DNA of 64,000 nucleotides. It comes from Brachybacterium epidermidis. GTDB taxonomy: Bacteria; Actinomycetota; Actinomycetes; Actinomycetales; Dermabacteraceae. Under the pieces are notes generated by a model that was not told the origin of the DNA, searched no databases, and saw only the letters and a program-made list of their open reading frames with translations. This document shows, in pieces, positions 1 to 7,243 of the stretch (positions are counted from its first letter, which is position 1; each line of letters opens with the position of its first letter). A program made the translations under genes and the position numbers. The stretch lies in NCBI RefSeq assembly GCF_015209585.1, contig NZ_JADEYR010000003.1:174485-238484 (forward strand). Direction: 5' to 3'.

Positions 1-371
1 GGAAGCCCGATGCAGGCCGTCAGTGCGACGCCCCACAGCGCGTCCCGCACAGGGCGCCGCGCATCCATGCCGAGCGCCTGGACGGCCCGGGTGCCGGTCA
101 CCGTCAGCAGCAGCAGGACCAGGGCCACGGGGGCAAGGGTGAAGACCACATCGGCCAGCTGGTACACCAGATCGAACCAGGGCCGCTCGGAGGCGGACCG
201 GTTCAGCGCAGTGCTCTGCTCACTGAGCGGCCCCCGCGTGAACGCGTCGATCAGCGCCATGATCGAGTAGAACGCCGAGCGCCCCAGGGACAGCGCCAGC
301 ACCACCAAGATCTCCAGGCCCAGCAGCAGCTGGATACGGGACGGGGCAGAAGAGGAGGCGGCGGGCTGCAC
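1..371 (-). CDS. CPBP-type intramembrane protease, N-terminal part (runs off window)
   Basis: Reading the minus strand from a GTG at 371, an open frame continues to the window edge without a stop, giving about 123 residues. A hydrophobic segment (about residues 14-24, then YSIMALIDAF) is followed by a polar loop and a second strong membrane segment (FTLAPVALVLLLLTVTGT), then MDARRP and DALWGVALTAC. This arrangement resembles the N-terminus of actinobacterial CPBP (CAAX/Abi) membrane proteases, but the catalytic EExxxR motif would lie outside the window. The GTG is chosen because GGGAGGA sits 7 nt upstream. Family assignment is moderate; a membrane protein is well supported. Confidence 0.55.
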   Translation of the reverse strand, partial: MQPAASSSAPSRIQLLLGLEILVVLALSLGRSAFYSIMALIDAFTRGPLSEQSTALNRSASERPWFDLVYQLADVVFTLAPVALVLLLLTVTGTRAVQALGMDARRPVRDALWGVALTACIGL

Positions 372-399
372 GGCCCCATCCTCCCACCGGCCGGCAGGA

Positions 400-472
400 G
401 TGACCGTGCCGCACCCACCCGTGACCGTGCCGCACCCACCCGTGACCGTGCCGCACCCACCCGTGACCGTGC
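400..472. repeat. 21-bp tandem repeat, three full copies plus a partial one
   Basis: A 21-bp unit beginning GTGACCGTGCC and ending GCACCCACCC occurs at 400-420, 421-441 and 442-462, with the first 10 bases of a fourth copy at 463-472. The copies are identical. The array fills the gap between the divergent CPBP and SDR genes, just upstream of the SDR promoter. A 21-bp period is two helical turns, so every copy presents the same DNA face; this would suit a regulator array, but that is inference. Confidence 0.9.
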
Positions 473-484
473 AACACTCGAGGG

Positions 485-1195
485 ATGACCACCGATGCTC
501 CCTCCCAGAACCGTCCCGTCGTCCTGATCACCGGTGCCTCCCGCGGCATCGGCCGCGCCATCGCCCACGAGCTCGCCGCCGATCATCACCTGATCCTCGG
601 CGGCCGCGACCGGGACGCGCTCGAGAGCCTGGTCTCCGAGCTCCCCTCGGCCGAGCCCTTCGTCGCGGACCTCTCCGACCCGGCCTCCCTGGCCGATGCG
701 GTGGGCGCACTGGAGCTGCCCCATGGCCTGGACGGCGTGGTCCACTCCGCCGGGATCCTGGTCAGTGGCACCGTCGAGGAGCTCACCGCCGAGGACTGGA
801 CCCGCTCCTTCGCCCTGAACGTCACCGCGGTCGCCGAGCTCACCCGAGGGCTGCTGCCCGCCCTGCGCACCGCCCGCGGCACCGTGGTCACCATCAACTC
901 CGGCTCCGGGTACACCTCGGGCGCGGCCGGCGGGGCCTACAGCGCCTCCAAGTTCGCGCTGCGGGCCCTCACGGACGCCCTGCGCGCCGAGGAGAAGGAG
1001 CACGGGGTGCGGGTCTCCTCCGTGCACCCCGGGCGCACCGCCACCGACATGCAGCGAGAGCTGCGCAGCTTCGAGGGCGGCGAGTACCAGGAGGAGGACT
1101 ACATGCGGCCCCAGACGGTCGCCGCGACCGTGGGACTGGCCCTGCGCCTGCCGGCCGACGCCGCGATCGACTCCCTGTCCGTGCGGCCCCGCTGA
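485..1195 (+). CDS. SDR family oxidoreductase
   Basis: A 236-residue classical short-chain dehydrogenase/reductase. The Rossmann nucleotide-binding motif TGASRGIG lies at about residues 16-23, HSAG stands in for the usual NNAG near residue 90, the catalytic serine is in the INSGSGY stretch, and the catalytic Tyr-Lys pair is in YSASK at about 152-156. It should carry out NAD(P)-dependent oxidation or reduction of a small alcohol or carbonyl in the cytoplasm; the substrate cannot be told. The ATG at 485 follows AACACT by exactly 6 nt, fitting a leaderless start, and there is no good Shine-Dalgarno. It sits directly downstream of the 21-bp repeats and 41 nt upstream of the VOC gene. Confidence 0.9.
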   Translation: MTTDAPSQNRPVVLITGASRGIGRAIAHELAADHHLILGGRDRDALESLVSELPSAEPFVADLSDPASLADAVGALELPHGLDGVVHSAGILVSGTVEELTAEDWTRSFALNVTAVAELTRGLLPALRTARGTVVTINSGSGYTSGAAGGAYSASKFALRALTDALRAEEKEHGVRVSSVHPGRTATDMQRELRSFEGGEYQEEDYMRPQTVAATVGLALRLPADAAIDSLSVRPR

Positions 1196-1236
1196 GCATG
1201 CCCTCCGATTCGGACGTCGTGATCGAAGGAGTGACC

Positions 1237-1593
1237 ATGTCAGCAATCCGTGCCGTGACCGTGATCCTCGAGGACCCCTCCGCAGCGGCGCAGGCCCTGC
1301 ACCGCACCTTCGGATGGACGGTCGACAGCGACTTCGGCACCTTCGCCTCGCTCGCCCTCCCCACGGGCATCCCCCTGTGGATCAACGCCCCGGCACCAGG
1401 GGAGAGCGTCACCGGCCACCTGGTGCTGCACCTGTCGGCCGCCGATGTCGATGCCGCCTTCGGCCAGGCCGTGGAGCGCGGCGCGGTGGCCGTGCGCGAA
1501 CCGCAGGACATGGACTTCGGGGAGCGGTCCGCCTGCGTCGCCGTCGATGCCGCCCCCGGCCTGGTGTTCGACTTCTCCCGGCCGATCGGCTGA
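1237..1593 (+). CDS. VOC (glyoxalase/bleomycin resistance) family protein
   Basis: A 118-residue single-domain protein with the beta-alpha-beta-beta-beta pattern of the vicinal oxygen chelate family: an N-terminal AVTVILEDPSAAAQAL, a middle GHLVLHLSAADVDAAF and a C-terminal LVFDFSRP strand. Such proteins are small metal-dependent enzymes or ligand-binding proteins; no substrate is predictable. The ATG at 1237 is preferred over the in-frame ATG at 1198 because GAAGGAG lies 5 nt upstream of it. Probably co-transcribed with the SDR gene just before it. It ends convergently with the glycosylase gene. Confidence 0.8.
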   Translation: MSAIRAVTVILEDPSAAAQALHRTFGWTVDSDFGTFASLALPTGIPLWINAPAPGESVTGHLVLHLSAADVDAAFGQAVERGAVAVREPQDMDFGERSACVAVDAAPGLVFDFSRPIG

Positions 1594-1674
1594 GCGCACC
1601 CGCAGCCGGGTCAGCATCCGCGCAGGTCCTCGTCGCAGCCGGGCGCGCCCCGCAGCGCACGGGGAGGACTGCTC

Positions 1675-2415
1675 TCAGCGGTTCAGCGCCCCCGGCCCGG
1701 AGACGGTCGGGTCCCCGGCGATGCGGTACCGCCACGGGAAGCGCTCGGGATGGGAGGCCTCCTCGCGCAGCCCGATGCGCGGGCCGACGGCGAGCCGCGG
1801 ATGCGGCATGAGGGGTTCCTGACCGGAGCGGCCGACGCCCGGATGCTCCTCATCGACCTGATCCCGCGGATCCGCACGGCCCGTCAGGTGGAACTCGCCG
1901 CCGCTGCACAGGTCCAGGCCGTCATCGGCGAAGGTCACGCCGCAGGCGACGGTGGCGCGGCCCGGTCCCCGCGCCAGGTCCCGCTCGCTGCGGCACACCC
2001 CGGAGGCACGTCGGCGCTCGAGGGCGATCTCCTGGCCGGCGATCACCTCACCGGCCCGGATCAGGCACCCGGTGGCGGTGCCCTCGGCGTCGGCCACGAT
2101 GTTCATGCAGGAGTGCAGGCCCATGTGCCGGTACACGTACAGGTGGCCGGGCGGCCCGAACATCGTGGCGTTGCGCGCGGTGCGGCCCCGGTACGCGTGG
2201 GAGCCGGGGTCCTGCGCGCCCACGTACGCCTCCACCTCCGTGATGCGCAGCGCCACCCCGCGGCCCACGAGCACGCAGCCCAGCAGCAGCGGCGCCAACT
2301 CCAGGGCGGGCCGGTCGAAGAAGGAGCGGGGCAGCGGACGCTGGCCGGGCAGGCCCGGCGGTGTTCCGGGGCCGGCCGCGTGGGAGCCGGCTCTCTCGTA
2401 GCCAGGCGAGGTCAC
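1675..2415 (-). CDS. mpg: 3-methyladenine DNA glycosylase (AAG/MPG type)
   Basis: A 246-residue protein of the Mpg family that removes alkylated purines such as 3-methyladenine by flipping the base out of DNA. Recognisable family blocks are ITEVEAYVG with the catalytic glutamate at about residue 60, RNATMFGPPGHLYVYR, the HMGLHSCMNIV stretch, and CLIRAGEVIAG. The first 30 residues are low-complexity Gly/Pro/Ser. The ATG overlaps the csoR stop codon by 4 nt, so it is the third gene of a purB-csoR-mpg operon. The tail past FHLTGRAD is family-like (RIGLREEASHPERFPWRY), so the protein appears complete. Confidence 0.9.
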   Translation of the reverse strand: MTSPGYERAGSHAAGPGTPPGLPGQRPLPRSFFDRPALELAPLLLGCVLVGRGVALRITEVEAYVGAQDPGSHAYRGRTARNATMFGPPGHLYVYRHMGLHSCMNIVADAEGTATGCLIRAGEVIAGQEIALERRRASGVCRSERDLARGPGRATVACGVTFADDGLDLCSGGEFHLTGRADPRDQVDEEHPGVGRSGQEPLMPHPRLAVGPRIGLREEASHPERFPWRYRIAGDPTVSGPGALNR

Positions 2416-2837
2416 TTCATCAGCCGCTTCACGGCCTGCATGATCTCCTCCATCTTGCGGTCCAGCTCCGCGGCGTCACCGGACTGCGCTGCGGCGTGCA
2501 CGCAGTGGTGCACGTGGTCGTCCACCAGCCCCACCGCGACGGACTGCAGGGCCTTGGTGACCGCGGAGACCTGCGTGAGCACGTCGATGCAGTAGGCATC
2601 GTCCTCCACCATGCGGTGCACGCCCCGCACCTGTCCCTCGATCAGCTTCAGCCGGCGCAGGTAGGCGGACTTGGATCCCTGGTAGCCGGGGTCACCGTGC
2701 CGGCCGTGGTCGGACTCTGGAGCATGGTTCGAGCCACCGCAGCAGCCGGCGGCACCGGGGCCTCCGACAGGAGCCACCGGACCGGACGAGCCCGCGGGCT
2801 CGACGGGAGCCACGGGCGGAATGTCGTCGTTCATCAA
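2412..2837 (-). CDS. csoR: CsoR-family copper-sensing repressor
   Basis: A 141-residue CsoR/DUF156 protein. The three-helix core begins at KSAYLRRLKLIEGQVRG. The ligand set matches copper CsoR precisely: Cys in DAYCIDV, His 25 residues later, and Cys four residues after that (DHVHHC), the C-H-C pattern of Cu(I) sensors rather than the nickel RcnR set. When Cu(I) binds, such proteins leave their operator. The 50-residue N-terminal extension is unusual: rich in Pro, Gly and Ala, with a CC pair and several His (CCGGSNHAPESDHGRHG), which could bind metal. It overlaps purB and mpg by 4 nt each; no copper ATPase or chaperone is adjacent. Confidence 0.9.
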   Translation of the reverse strand: MMNDDIPPVAPVEPAGSSGPVAPVGGPGAAGCCGGSNHAPESDHGRHGDPGYQGSKSAYLRRLKLIEGQVRGVHRMVEDDAYCIDVLTQVSAVTKALQSVAVGLVDDHVHHCVHAAAQSGDAAELDRKMEEIMQAVKRLMK

Positions 2838-4267
2838 CTGTCCTCCCCCTCGGCCTGCTCGAGGTGGTCCACCAGGCGGGCCGCGTAGCCGACGTAGGTG
2901 TGTGGGGTCAGCTCCAGCAGCCGCTCCCGCTCCGCCTCCGGCAGTCCGAGCCCCTCGATGAACTCGCGCATCGCCGCGCCGTCCACCCGCTGCCCGCGGG
3001 TGAGCTCCTTGAGCCGCTCATAGGGGCTGTCCATGCCGTCCACGCCCTGCACCCCCAGGGTGCGCATCACCGACTGCACGGCCTCGCCCAGCACCTCCCA
3101 GTTGCCCTCGAGATCGGCGGCCATGGCCTGCCCGTCGACATCCAGGCCGGCCAGCCCCCGACGGATGTTGGAGATCGCCAGCAGGGAGTGCCCGAGCGCC
3201 GGGCCGATGTTGCGCTGGGTGGTGGAGTCGGTGAGGTCACGCTGCAGACGCGAGGTGACCAGGGTCTGGGACAGAGAGTCCAGCAGCGCCCCGGAGATCT
3301 CCAGGTTCGCCTCCGCGTTCTCGAAGCGGATCGGGTTCACCTTGTGCGGCATGGTGGAGGACCCGGTGCCACCCTGGGCGGAGAGCCGTTGGCGGAAGTA
3401 CCCCAGGGAGATGTAGGTCCAGATGTCGGTGGCCAGGTTGTGCAGGATCCGGCCGGCGCGGGCCACATCCGCGTACACCTCGGCCTGCCAGTCGTGGGAC
3501 TCGATCTGCGTGGTCAGCGGGTTCCAGGTGAGCCCCAGGTGCTCCACGAAGCTGCGGGAGACCTGCTGCCAGTCCGTGCCCGGCACGGAGATCGCATGGG
3601 CGGCGTACGTGCCGGTGGCGCCGTTGATCTTGCCCAGGTACTCATCGGCCTCGATGCGGCGCACCTGCCGCGCCAGGCGGTGGGCGAACACCGCCATCTC
3701 CTTGCCCAGGGTGGTGGGGGTGGCGGGCTGGCCGTGGGTGCGCGAGAGCATCGGCACCTCTGCGGTCTCGCGGGCCAGGGTGGTGAGGTCATCGATCACC
3801 TCGCGCAGCGCCGGCAGCCACACCCGCTCGATCGCGCCCTTGATCATCAGCGCGTAGGAGAGGTTGTTGACGTCCTCGCTGGTGCAGAAGATGTGCACCA
3901 CCTCCGCGAGCGGCTCCAGGGAGGTGCCGGCCAGGCGACGCTTGATGTAGTACTCGATCGCCTTGACGTCGTGGACCGTCTCCTTCTCGATCTCCGCATG
4001 CTCGGCGATGCCCTCGGCGCCGAAGTCCTCAGGGATGGCGCGCAGCAGCGCGATCTCGTCCTCGGTGAGTGTGCGCAGGCCGGGGATCGCGCCGGCGTCG
4101 AGCAGGTGGATCACCCACTCGGTCTCCACCACCAGGCGGGAGCGGTTCAGGGCCGCCTCGGAGAGGTGATCGACCAGGGGCGCGGCCTGTGCGCGGTAGC
4201 GCCCGTCCAGCGGGGTCAGCGCGATCGGCGGAGTGATGTCGGCGAAGGAGTGGGCCATGGGGACCAT
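2834..4267 (-). CDS. purB: adenylosuccinate lyase
   Basis: A 477-residue PurB of the fumarase/aspartase superfamily. It splits SAICAR to AICAR and adenylosuccinate to AMP, releasing fumarate, in purine synthesis. The superfamily signature SSTMPHKVNPIRFE is present, as are the catalytic-histidine block SRTHGQPATPTTLGKE and ICTSEDVNNL-like FCTSEDVNNL. Length and opening (ITPPIALTPLDGRY) match the long E. coli-type PurB. The ATG at 4267 has GAGGTG 8 nt upstream; a second ATG at 4258 is in frame but too far from it. First gene of the operon with csoR and mpg, each coupled by a 4-nt overlap. Confidence 0.97.
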   Translation of the reverse strand: MVPMAHSFADITPPIALTPLDGRYRAQAAPLVDHLSEAALNRSRLVVETEWVIHLLDAGAIPGLRTLTEDEIALLRAIPEDFGAEGIAEHAEIEKETVHDVKAIEYYIKRRLAGTSLEPLAEVVHIFCTSEDVNNLSYALMIKGAIERVWLPALREVIDDLTTLARETAEVPMLSRTHGQPATPTTLGKEMAVFAHRLARQVRRIEADEYLGKINGATGTYAAHAISVPGTDWQQVSRSFVEHLGLTWNPLTTQIESHDWQAEVYADVARAGRILHNLATDIWTYISLGYFRQRLSAQGGTGSSTMPHKVNPIRFENAEANLEISGALLDSLSQTLVTSRLQRDLTDSTTQRNIGPALGHSLLAISNIRRGLAGLDVDGQAMAADLEGNWEVLGEAVQSVMRTLGVQGVDGMDSPYERLKELTRGQRVDGAAMREFIEGLGLPEAERERLLELTPHTYVGYAARLVDHLEQAEGEDS

Positions 4268-4336
4268 TGTCCCATCACCTCGGGCCCGGCCGGCCGGGAG
4301 GTCCGCACCCCCGAGCGACCGGGTCCAGCTCGCTGC

Positions 4337-4735
4337 TCAGGCCTCGCGGCGCTCGCCGTCACCCAGCCCGGTCACGGCCTCCACGATCGCCGAGAGCACG
4401 CCGATCACGATGCCGGCCAGCAGCGCCCACCAGAAGGAGTCGAACTGCAGGGTCAGCCCGAACTGGGCCGAGATCCAGCTGGTCAGCAGCAGCATCAGGG
4501 TGTTGATGACGAGTTGGAACAGGCCCAGGGTGAGGCAGGTGATCGGCAGGGCCAGAAGCGAGAGGATGGGCCGCACGATCGTGGTCACCAGGGCGAGGAT
4601 CAGGGCGATCGCGCCGATGGTGAGCACCTGGGTGAGCAGCGGGGCGCTGTCGTCGCCCAGGTGCATGCCCGGCAGGATCAGCGCGGTCACCCACAGGGCG
4701 AGGGCTGTGACGATGAGTTGTCCTAGGAAGCGCAT
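4337..4735 (-). CDS. phage-holin-like (PF04020 / YvlD type) small membrane protein
   Basis: A 132-residue hydrophobic protein with four predicted membrane segments: LIVTALALWVTALILPG, LTIGAIALILALVTTIV, LGLFQLVINTLMLLLTSWI and WWALLAGIVIGVLSAIVEAV. The opening RFLGQLIVTALALW and the block VRPILSLLALPITCLTLG are typical of the widespread phage holin family 4 / YvlD proteins, which are bacterial housekeeping membrane proteins of unknown function despite the name. I start at 4735, not the upstream ATG at 4771, because the hexamer GACACT lies exactly 6 nt before it, a leaderless arrangement common here, and homologues begin at this methionine. Confidence 0.75.
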   Translation of the reverse strand: MRFLGQLIVTALALWVTALILPGMHLGDDSAPLLTQVLTIGAIALILALVTTIVRPILSLLALPITCLTLGLFQLVINTLMLLLTSWISAQFGLTLQFDSFWWALLAGIVIGVLSAIVEAVTGLGDGERREA

Positions 4736-4783
4736 GGGACCAGTGTCCCAGGTGAGCTCGGTGGAGTGCATGTCCCGAGGCGG

Positions 4784-5194
4784 TCAGGCATCCCAGGGGT
4801 TGACCAGCTCGACCTCCAGATGCTGGAAGTCCCGGGTGTTCCGGGTCACCACGCGCAAGCCGTGAGCGAGGGCGGTCGCCGCGATGAAGCAGTCCCGGTC
4901 AGGGCGCGGGTCAGGCACCTGCAGTGCTGCGGCACGCCGTGCCACCAGTTCGTCGACCGCGAGCACTCGGCCGTGGAAGGACTGTCGGACAGCGCCGTCC
5001 AGCCATCTGCGCAGGGCAGCGCCCTGCAAGGGATCGCGGCGCTCGAGCCTGCGCACTCCCAGATCCAGCTCGAACATGGTGATGGCGCTCAGGAACAGTG
5101 CGGTGGGCTCCTGCTCCCGGAACCATGCCACCACGTTCGTATCAGCAGAGGGCTTCCGGATCTCACTGATGACGTTCGTGTCCAGGAGATGCAT
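4784..5194 (-). CDS. vapC: PIN-domain toxin, FitB/VapC type
   Basis: A 136-residue PIN-domain ribonuclease. The acidic residues expected for Mg2+ binding are visible: Asp in LLDTNVISE, Glu in SAITMFELDLG, Asp in DRDCFIAATALAHG, and the C-terminal VTRNTRDF. The sequence is closest in style to FitB-like VapC toxins, which cleave RNA (often tRNA) when not held by their antitoxin. The start codon shares one base with the antitoxin stop codon (TGATG), so translation is coupled. It is toxin of the first of three toxin-antitoxin modules in the window. Confidence 0.9.
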   Translation of the reverse strand: MHLLDTNVISEIRKPSADTNVVAWFREQEPTALFLSAITMFELDLGVRRLERRDPLQGAALRRWLDGAVRQSFHGRVLAVDELVARRAAALQVPDPRPDRDCFIAATALAHGLRVVTRNTRDFQHLEVELVNPWDA

Positions 5195-5436
5195 CAGAAC
5201 TCCGGCACCTTCGTGTCGATCCGTGCAGGGGTGAACTCGACATCCACGTCCTCGCTCATCCTGAGCCGGTTGAGGAGATCGTCCATGCCGCCCTGCGTGA
5301 GGCGCCTGTACTCCTCGAAGGTGAGGAGGACGAACGCCGGTTCACTGCGATCGGTGATGACGACCGGCCCGTGCGCAGCGGCGCGCTTGGCGGCGCTCAC
5401 GTCCTGGTTGAACTGGCGAGACGTCACAGTTGTCAT
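5194..5436 (-). CDS. Phd/YefM-type antitoxin
   Basis: An 80-residue antitoxin. The N-terminal half (MTTVTSRQFNQDVSAAKRAA, then GPVVITDRSEPAFVLLTFEEYRRL) is the Phd/YefM DNA-binding fold; the acidic C-terminal tail (SEDVDVEFTPARIDTKVPEF) would wrap and block the PIN toxin encoded next. The ATG at 5436 is preceded by GGGGAGGG with a 4-nt gap, a strong ribosome site. An imperfect palindrome at 5453-5470, immediately upstream, is the likely autorepression operator. Confidence 0.88.
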   Translation of the reverse strand: MTTVTSRQFNQDVSAAKRAAAHGPVVITDRSEPAFVLLTFEEYRRLTQGGMDDLLNRLRMSEDVDVEFTPARIDTKVPEF

Positions 5437-5452
5437 AGTGCCCTCCCCGTGA

Positions 5453-5470
5453 TGTAGTTACGTACCTACA
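5453..5470. promoter_or_regulatory. probable autoregulatory operator of the phd-vapC module
   Basis: The 18-bp sequence TGTAGTTACGTACCTACA is a palindrome except for one symmetric mismatched pair (outer arms TGTAG/CTACA, centre TACGTA). It lies 17 bp upstream of the antitoxin ATG. Phd antitoxins bind such palindromes and repress their own operon, so this assignment is position plus family knowledge. Confidence 0.6.
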
Positions 5471-5547
5471 TTGTTTCGCCCGTGCCGAGCTCCCGCAAGG
5501 GGTGCGGCCCTCTGGGAACGGAGGGCCTCGGCGCATACCGTGCATGC

Positions 5548-6489
5548 ATGAGTTCGACTGCTCGGCTGTCCACGATCGTCCGCACCCCGGACGGCCGCGC
5601 CCTGCACATATACGGCCTGCGTCGAACCGGGGCGGGTGTGACGTCGACCGGGGAGCCGACCCAGGCGGCGGCCAAGACTCATGCCGTCCCATCCGGGTCG
5701 GCCTCGCTCCGCCCCCTGGTGGTGCTGGAATCGGGACTGGGCGTGAGCGGGCGGTTCTGGGGACCCGTGCAACGGGCTCTCGCCGCATCCACGGAGGCCC
5801 TGGTCCTGGCCTACGACCGGGCCGGCCACGGGCGCAGCGATCCTGATCCGGCCCCGCGCACCCTGCAGCGCCTGGCCGATGACCTCGAGACCGTGGTCCA
5901 TGTCGTCCCGCACGACCGCCTGCTGCTGGTGGGGCACTCCTGGGGCGGGCCGATCGTGCGCACCCTCGCCGCCCGCCTCGCCGCCCGAGGCGCCCCACCC
6001 GCCGGCGTGGTGCTGGTGGACCCCGCCGACGAGAACTGCGACCTCTACTTCGCCCGATCCACCCGTGCCAGCGGGGTGCTGCAGGACCTGCTGTACATGC
6101 CCCTGGCCCTCACCGGGCTGCTGCAGCCGCTGGGCCGCGCCATCCTCGAGGGTCTCCCGTCGGCCGATCGTGACGCCGCGGCCCGCGCCTCCTCCACGCT
6201 CGCCGCCGCCCGCGCCACCATCGCCGAGAACCGCATGTTCACCCGCGAGATGCGGGGCCTGCTCAGCTCGCCGCCGGATCTCGGGGAGGCACCCGTGACG
6301 ATCATCTCCGGCACCTCCACCAGCCAGTTCGACGACCGGATGCGGCGACTGCTGAACGAGGCGCACCGGCTCAGCGCGCAAAGCCTCCCGCGCGGGCATG
6401 TGGTGGAGGCGGATCGCTCCGGGCACATGGTGCCGATCACCGAACCGCAGCTGGTGGTGCGCGAGATCCGCGCGCTGCTGGATGCCTGA
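5548..6489 (+). CDS. alpha/beta-fold hydrolase
   Basis: A 313-residue alpha/beta hydrolase. The oxyanion-region stretch LVVLESGLGVSGRFW, the conserved YDRAGHGRS turn, the nucleophile elbow GHSWGG, the acidic residue after VVLVDPAD and the C-terminal histidine in EADRSGHMVP complete a catalytic triad. There is no signal peptide, so it is cytoplasmic; substrate unknown (ester, lactone or similar). The ATG at 5548 is chosen over one at 5482 because TACCGT stands exactly 6 nt before it, a leaderless promoter. It lies between two minus-strand toxin-antitoxin modules but points the other way, and nothing ties it to them. Confidence 0.85.
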   Translation: MSSTARLSTIVRTPDGRALHIYGLRRTGAGVTSTGEPTQAAAKTHAVPSGSASLRPLVVLESGLGVSGRFWGPVQRALAASTEALVLAYDRAGHGRSDPDPAPRTLQRLADDLETVVHVVPHDRLLLVGHSWGGPIVRTLAARLAARGAPPAGVVLVDPADENCDLYFARSTRASGVLQDLLYMPLALTGLLQPLGRAILEGLPSADRDAAARASSTLAAARATIAENRMFTREMRGLLSSPPDLGEAPVTIISGTSTSQFDDRMRRLLNEAHRLSAQSLPRGHVVEADRSGHMVPITEPQLVVREIRALLDA

Positions 6490-6547
6490 GACGCCGTTGC
6501 TGCCATGCTACCGCCTCGGCATCGCAGCGAGACCGCGGCAGGAACCG

Positions 6548-6931
6548 TCAGGGAACGTTGGCGCAATCGGGCGCTGCCGCGGCCAGACGGGCATCGAGTG
6601 TGAGCAGGCGGCAGCCGATGACGCGTGCCAGCACCACGTACATCGCGTCGTAGGCCGTGAGGTTGTGCCGGAGTGCCCAGACGGCAGGCAGCCGGTCGAT
6701 CATCGGCACCTGTTCCACACCCAGCTGCTGGAACTCACGGAACGCCCGTAGCGCGTCGTCCTCGGTCAGATGGCCGCCCAAGGACCAGCCCCGCACAACA
6801 GAGGCCACCTCGGCGGTGAGGTGCTGGGGTGCGATCAGATCGTGGCCCTCGAGATGCGGAACGGCAGATGCACCCCGAGCAGTGCCGAGCAGGACCTCGG
6901 CGACCACCGACGCGTCGACCACGAGGGTCAT
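6548..6931 (-). CDS. vapC: PIN-domain toxin (VapC/FitB family)
   Basis: A 127-residue PIN-domain ribonuclease opening with LVVDASVVAEVLLG, which carries the first catalytic Asp. Further acidic positions are in HLTAEVASVV, LTAYDAMYVVLA and LLTLDARLA. Expected to cleave RNA unless bound by the antitoxin encoded upstream, whose stop overlaps this ATG by 4 nt. Second toxin-antitoxin module of the window; it differs in sequence from the first and third, so they are not recent copies of one another. Confidence 0.88.
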   Translation of the reverse strand: MTLVVDASVVAEVLLGTARGASAVPHLEGHDLIAPQHLTAEVASVVRGWSLGGHLTEDDALRAFREFQQLGVEQVPMIDRLPAVWALRHNLTAYDAMYVVLARVIGCRLLTLDARLAAAAPDCANVP

Positions 6932-7152
6932 GCGCTCGGCCGCTGCTGGGCCAGCACAGCTTCTGCCGGTGGAAGCTCACGCCGCCCCCGCTCGGAGATG
7001 CGGGCCAGCAGCTCGGCGCGACTGGGCTGCGTGGCCAGCCGCTCGAGCTCGTCGCGCAGGTAGTCGCTCAGCGACTTGCCCTCGAGCGCGGCCTTCGCCT
7101 TGAGTGCCCGACTGGTCTCCTCAGGAACATTGCGCACCTGGATCGTTGTCAT
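6928..7152 (-). CDS. FitA-like ribbon-helix-helix antitoxin
   Basis: A 74-residue antitoxin. MTTIQVRNVPEETSRALKAK is the beta-strand and first helix of a FitA-type ribbon-helix-helix DNA-binding domain, followed by a long helix (LSDYLRDELERLA) and a Pro/Glu-rich toxin-binding tail. The open frame extends upstream to 7245, but the start is placed at 7152 because the -10 hexamer TATGCT lies exactly 6 nt before that ATG and homologues begin with this MTTIQVRNVP stretch. It overlaps the toxin gene by 4 nt. Confidence 0.87.
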   Translation of the reverse strand: MTTIQVRNVPEETSRALKAKAALEGKSLSDYLRDELERLATQPSRAELLARISERGRRELPPAEAVLAQQRPSA

Positions 7153-7158
7153 GCACCA

Positions 7159-7186
7159 AGCATAGGTGGCATGCAGAGTGCATGCA
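7159..7186 (-). promoter_or_regulatory. leaderless promoter and repeat operator of the FitAB-type module
   Basis: On the minus strand the -10 hexamer TATGCT (7159-7164) ends 6 nt before the antitoxin ATG. Just upstream are two copies of the self-complementary GCATGCA (7169-7175 and 7180-7186, the second extended to TGCATGCA from 7179). Repeated half-sites overlapping the promoter are the usual operator form for FitA-type repressors; binding itself is inferred. Confidence 0.6.
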
Positions 7187-7243
7187 CAGCCCATCCCTCG
7201 GCCCGCCCGGTACGGCGATCGCGACCGGGCATAACCTGAGGCC

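Noticed and set aside
251..1246. Long open frame of 331 codons on the minus strand across the SDR gene
   Set aside because: It is opposite a clear SDR gene and its translation is low-complexity Gly/Ala/His/Arg, the usual shadow of high-GC codon usage.
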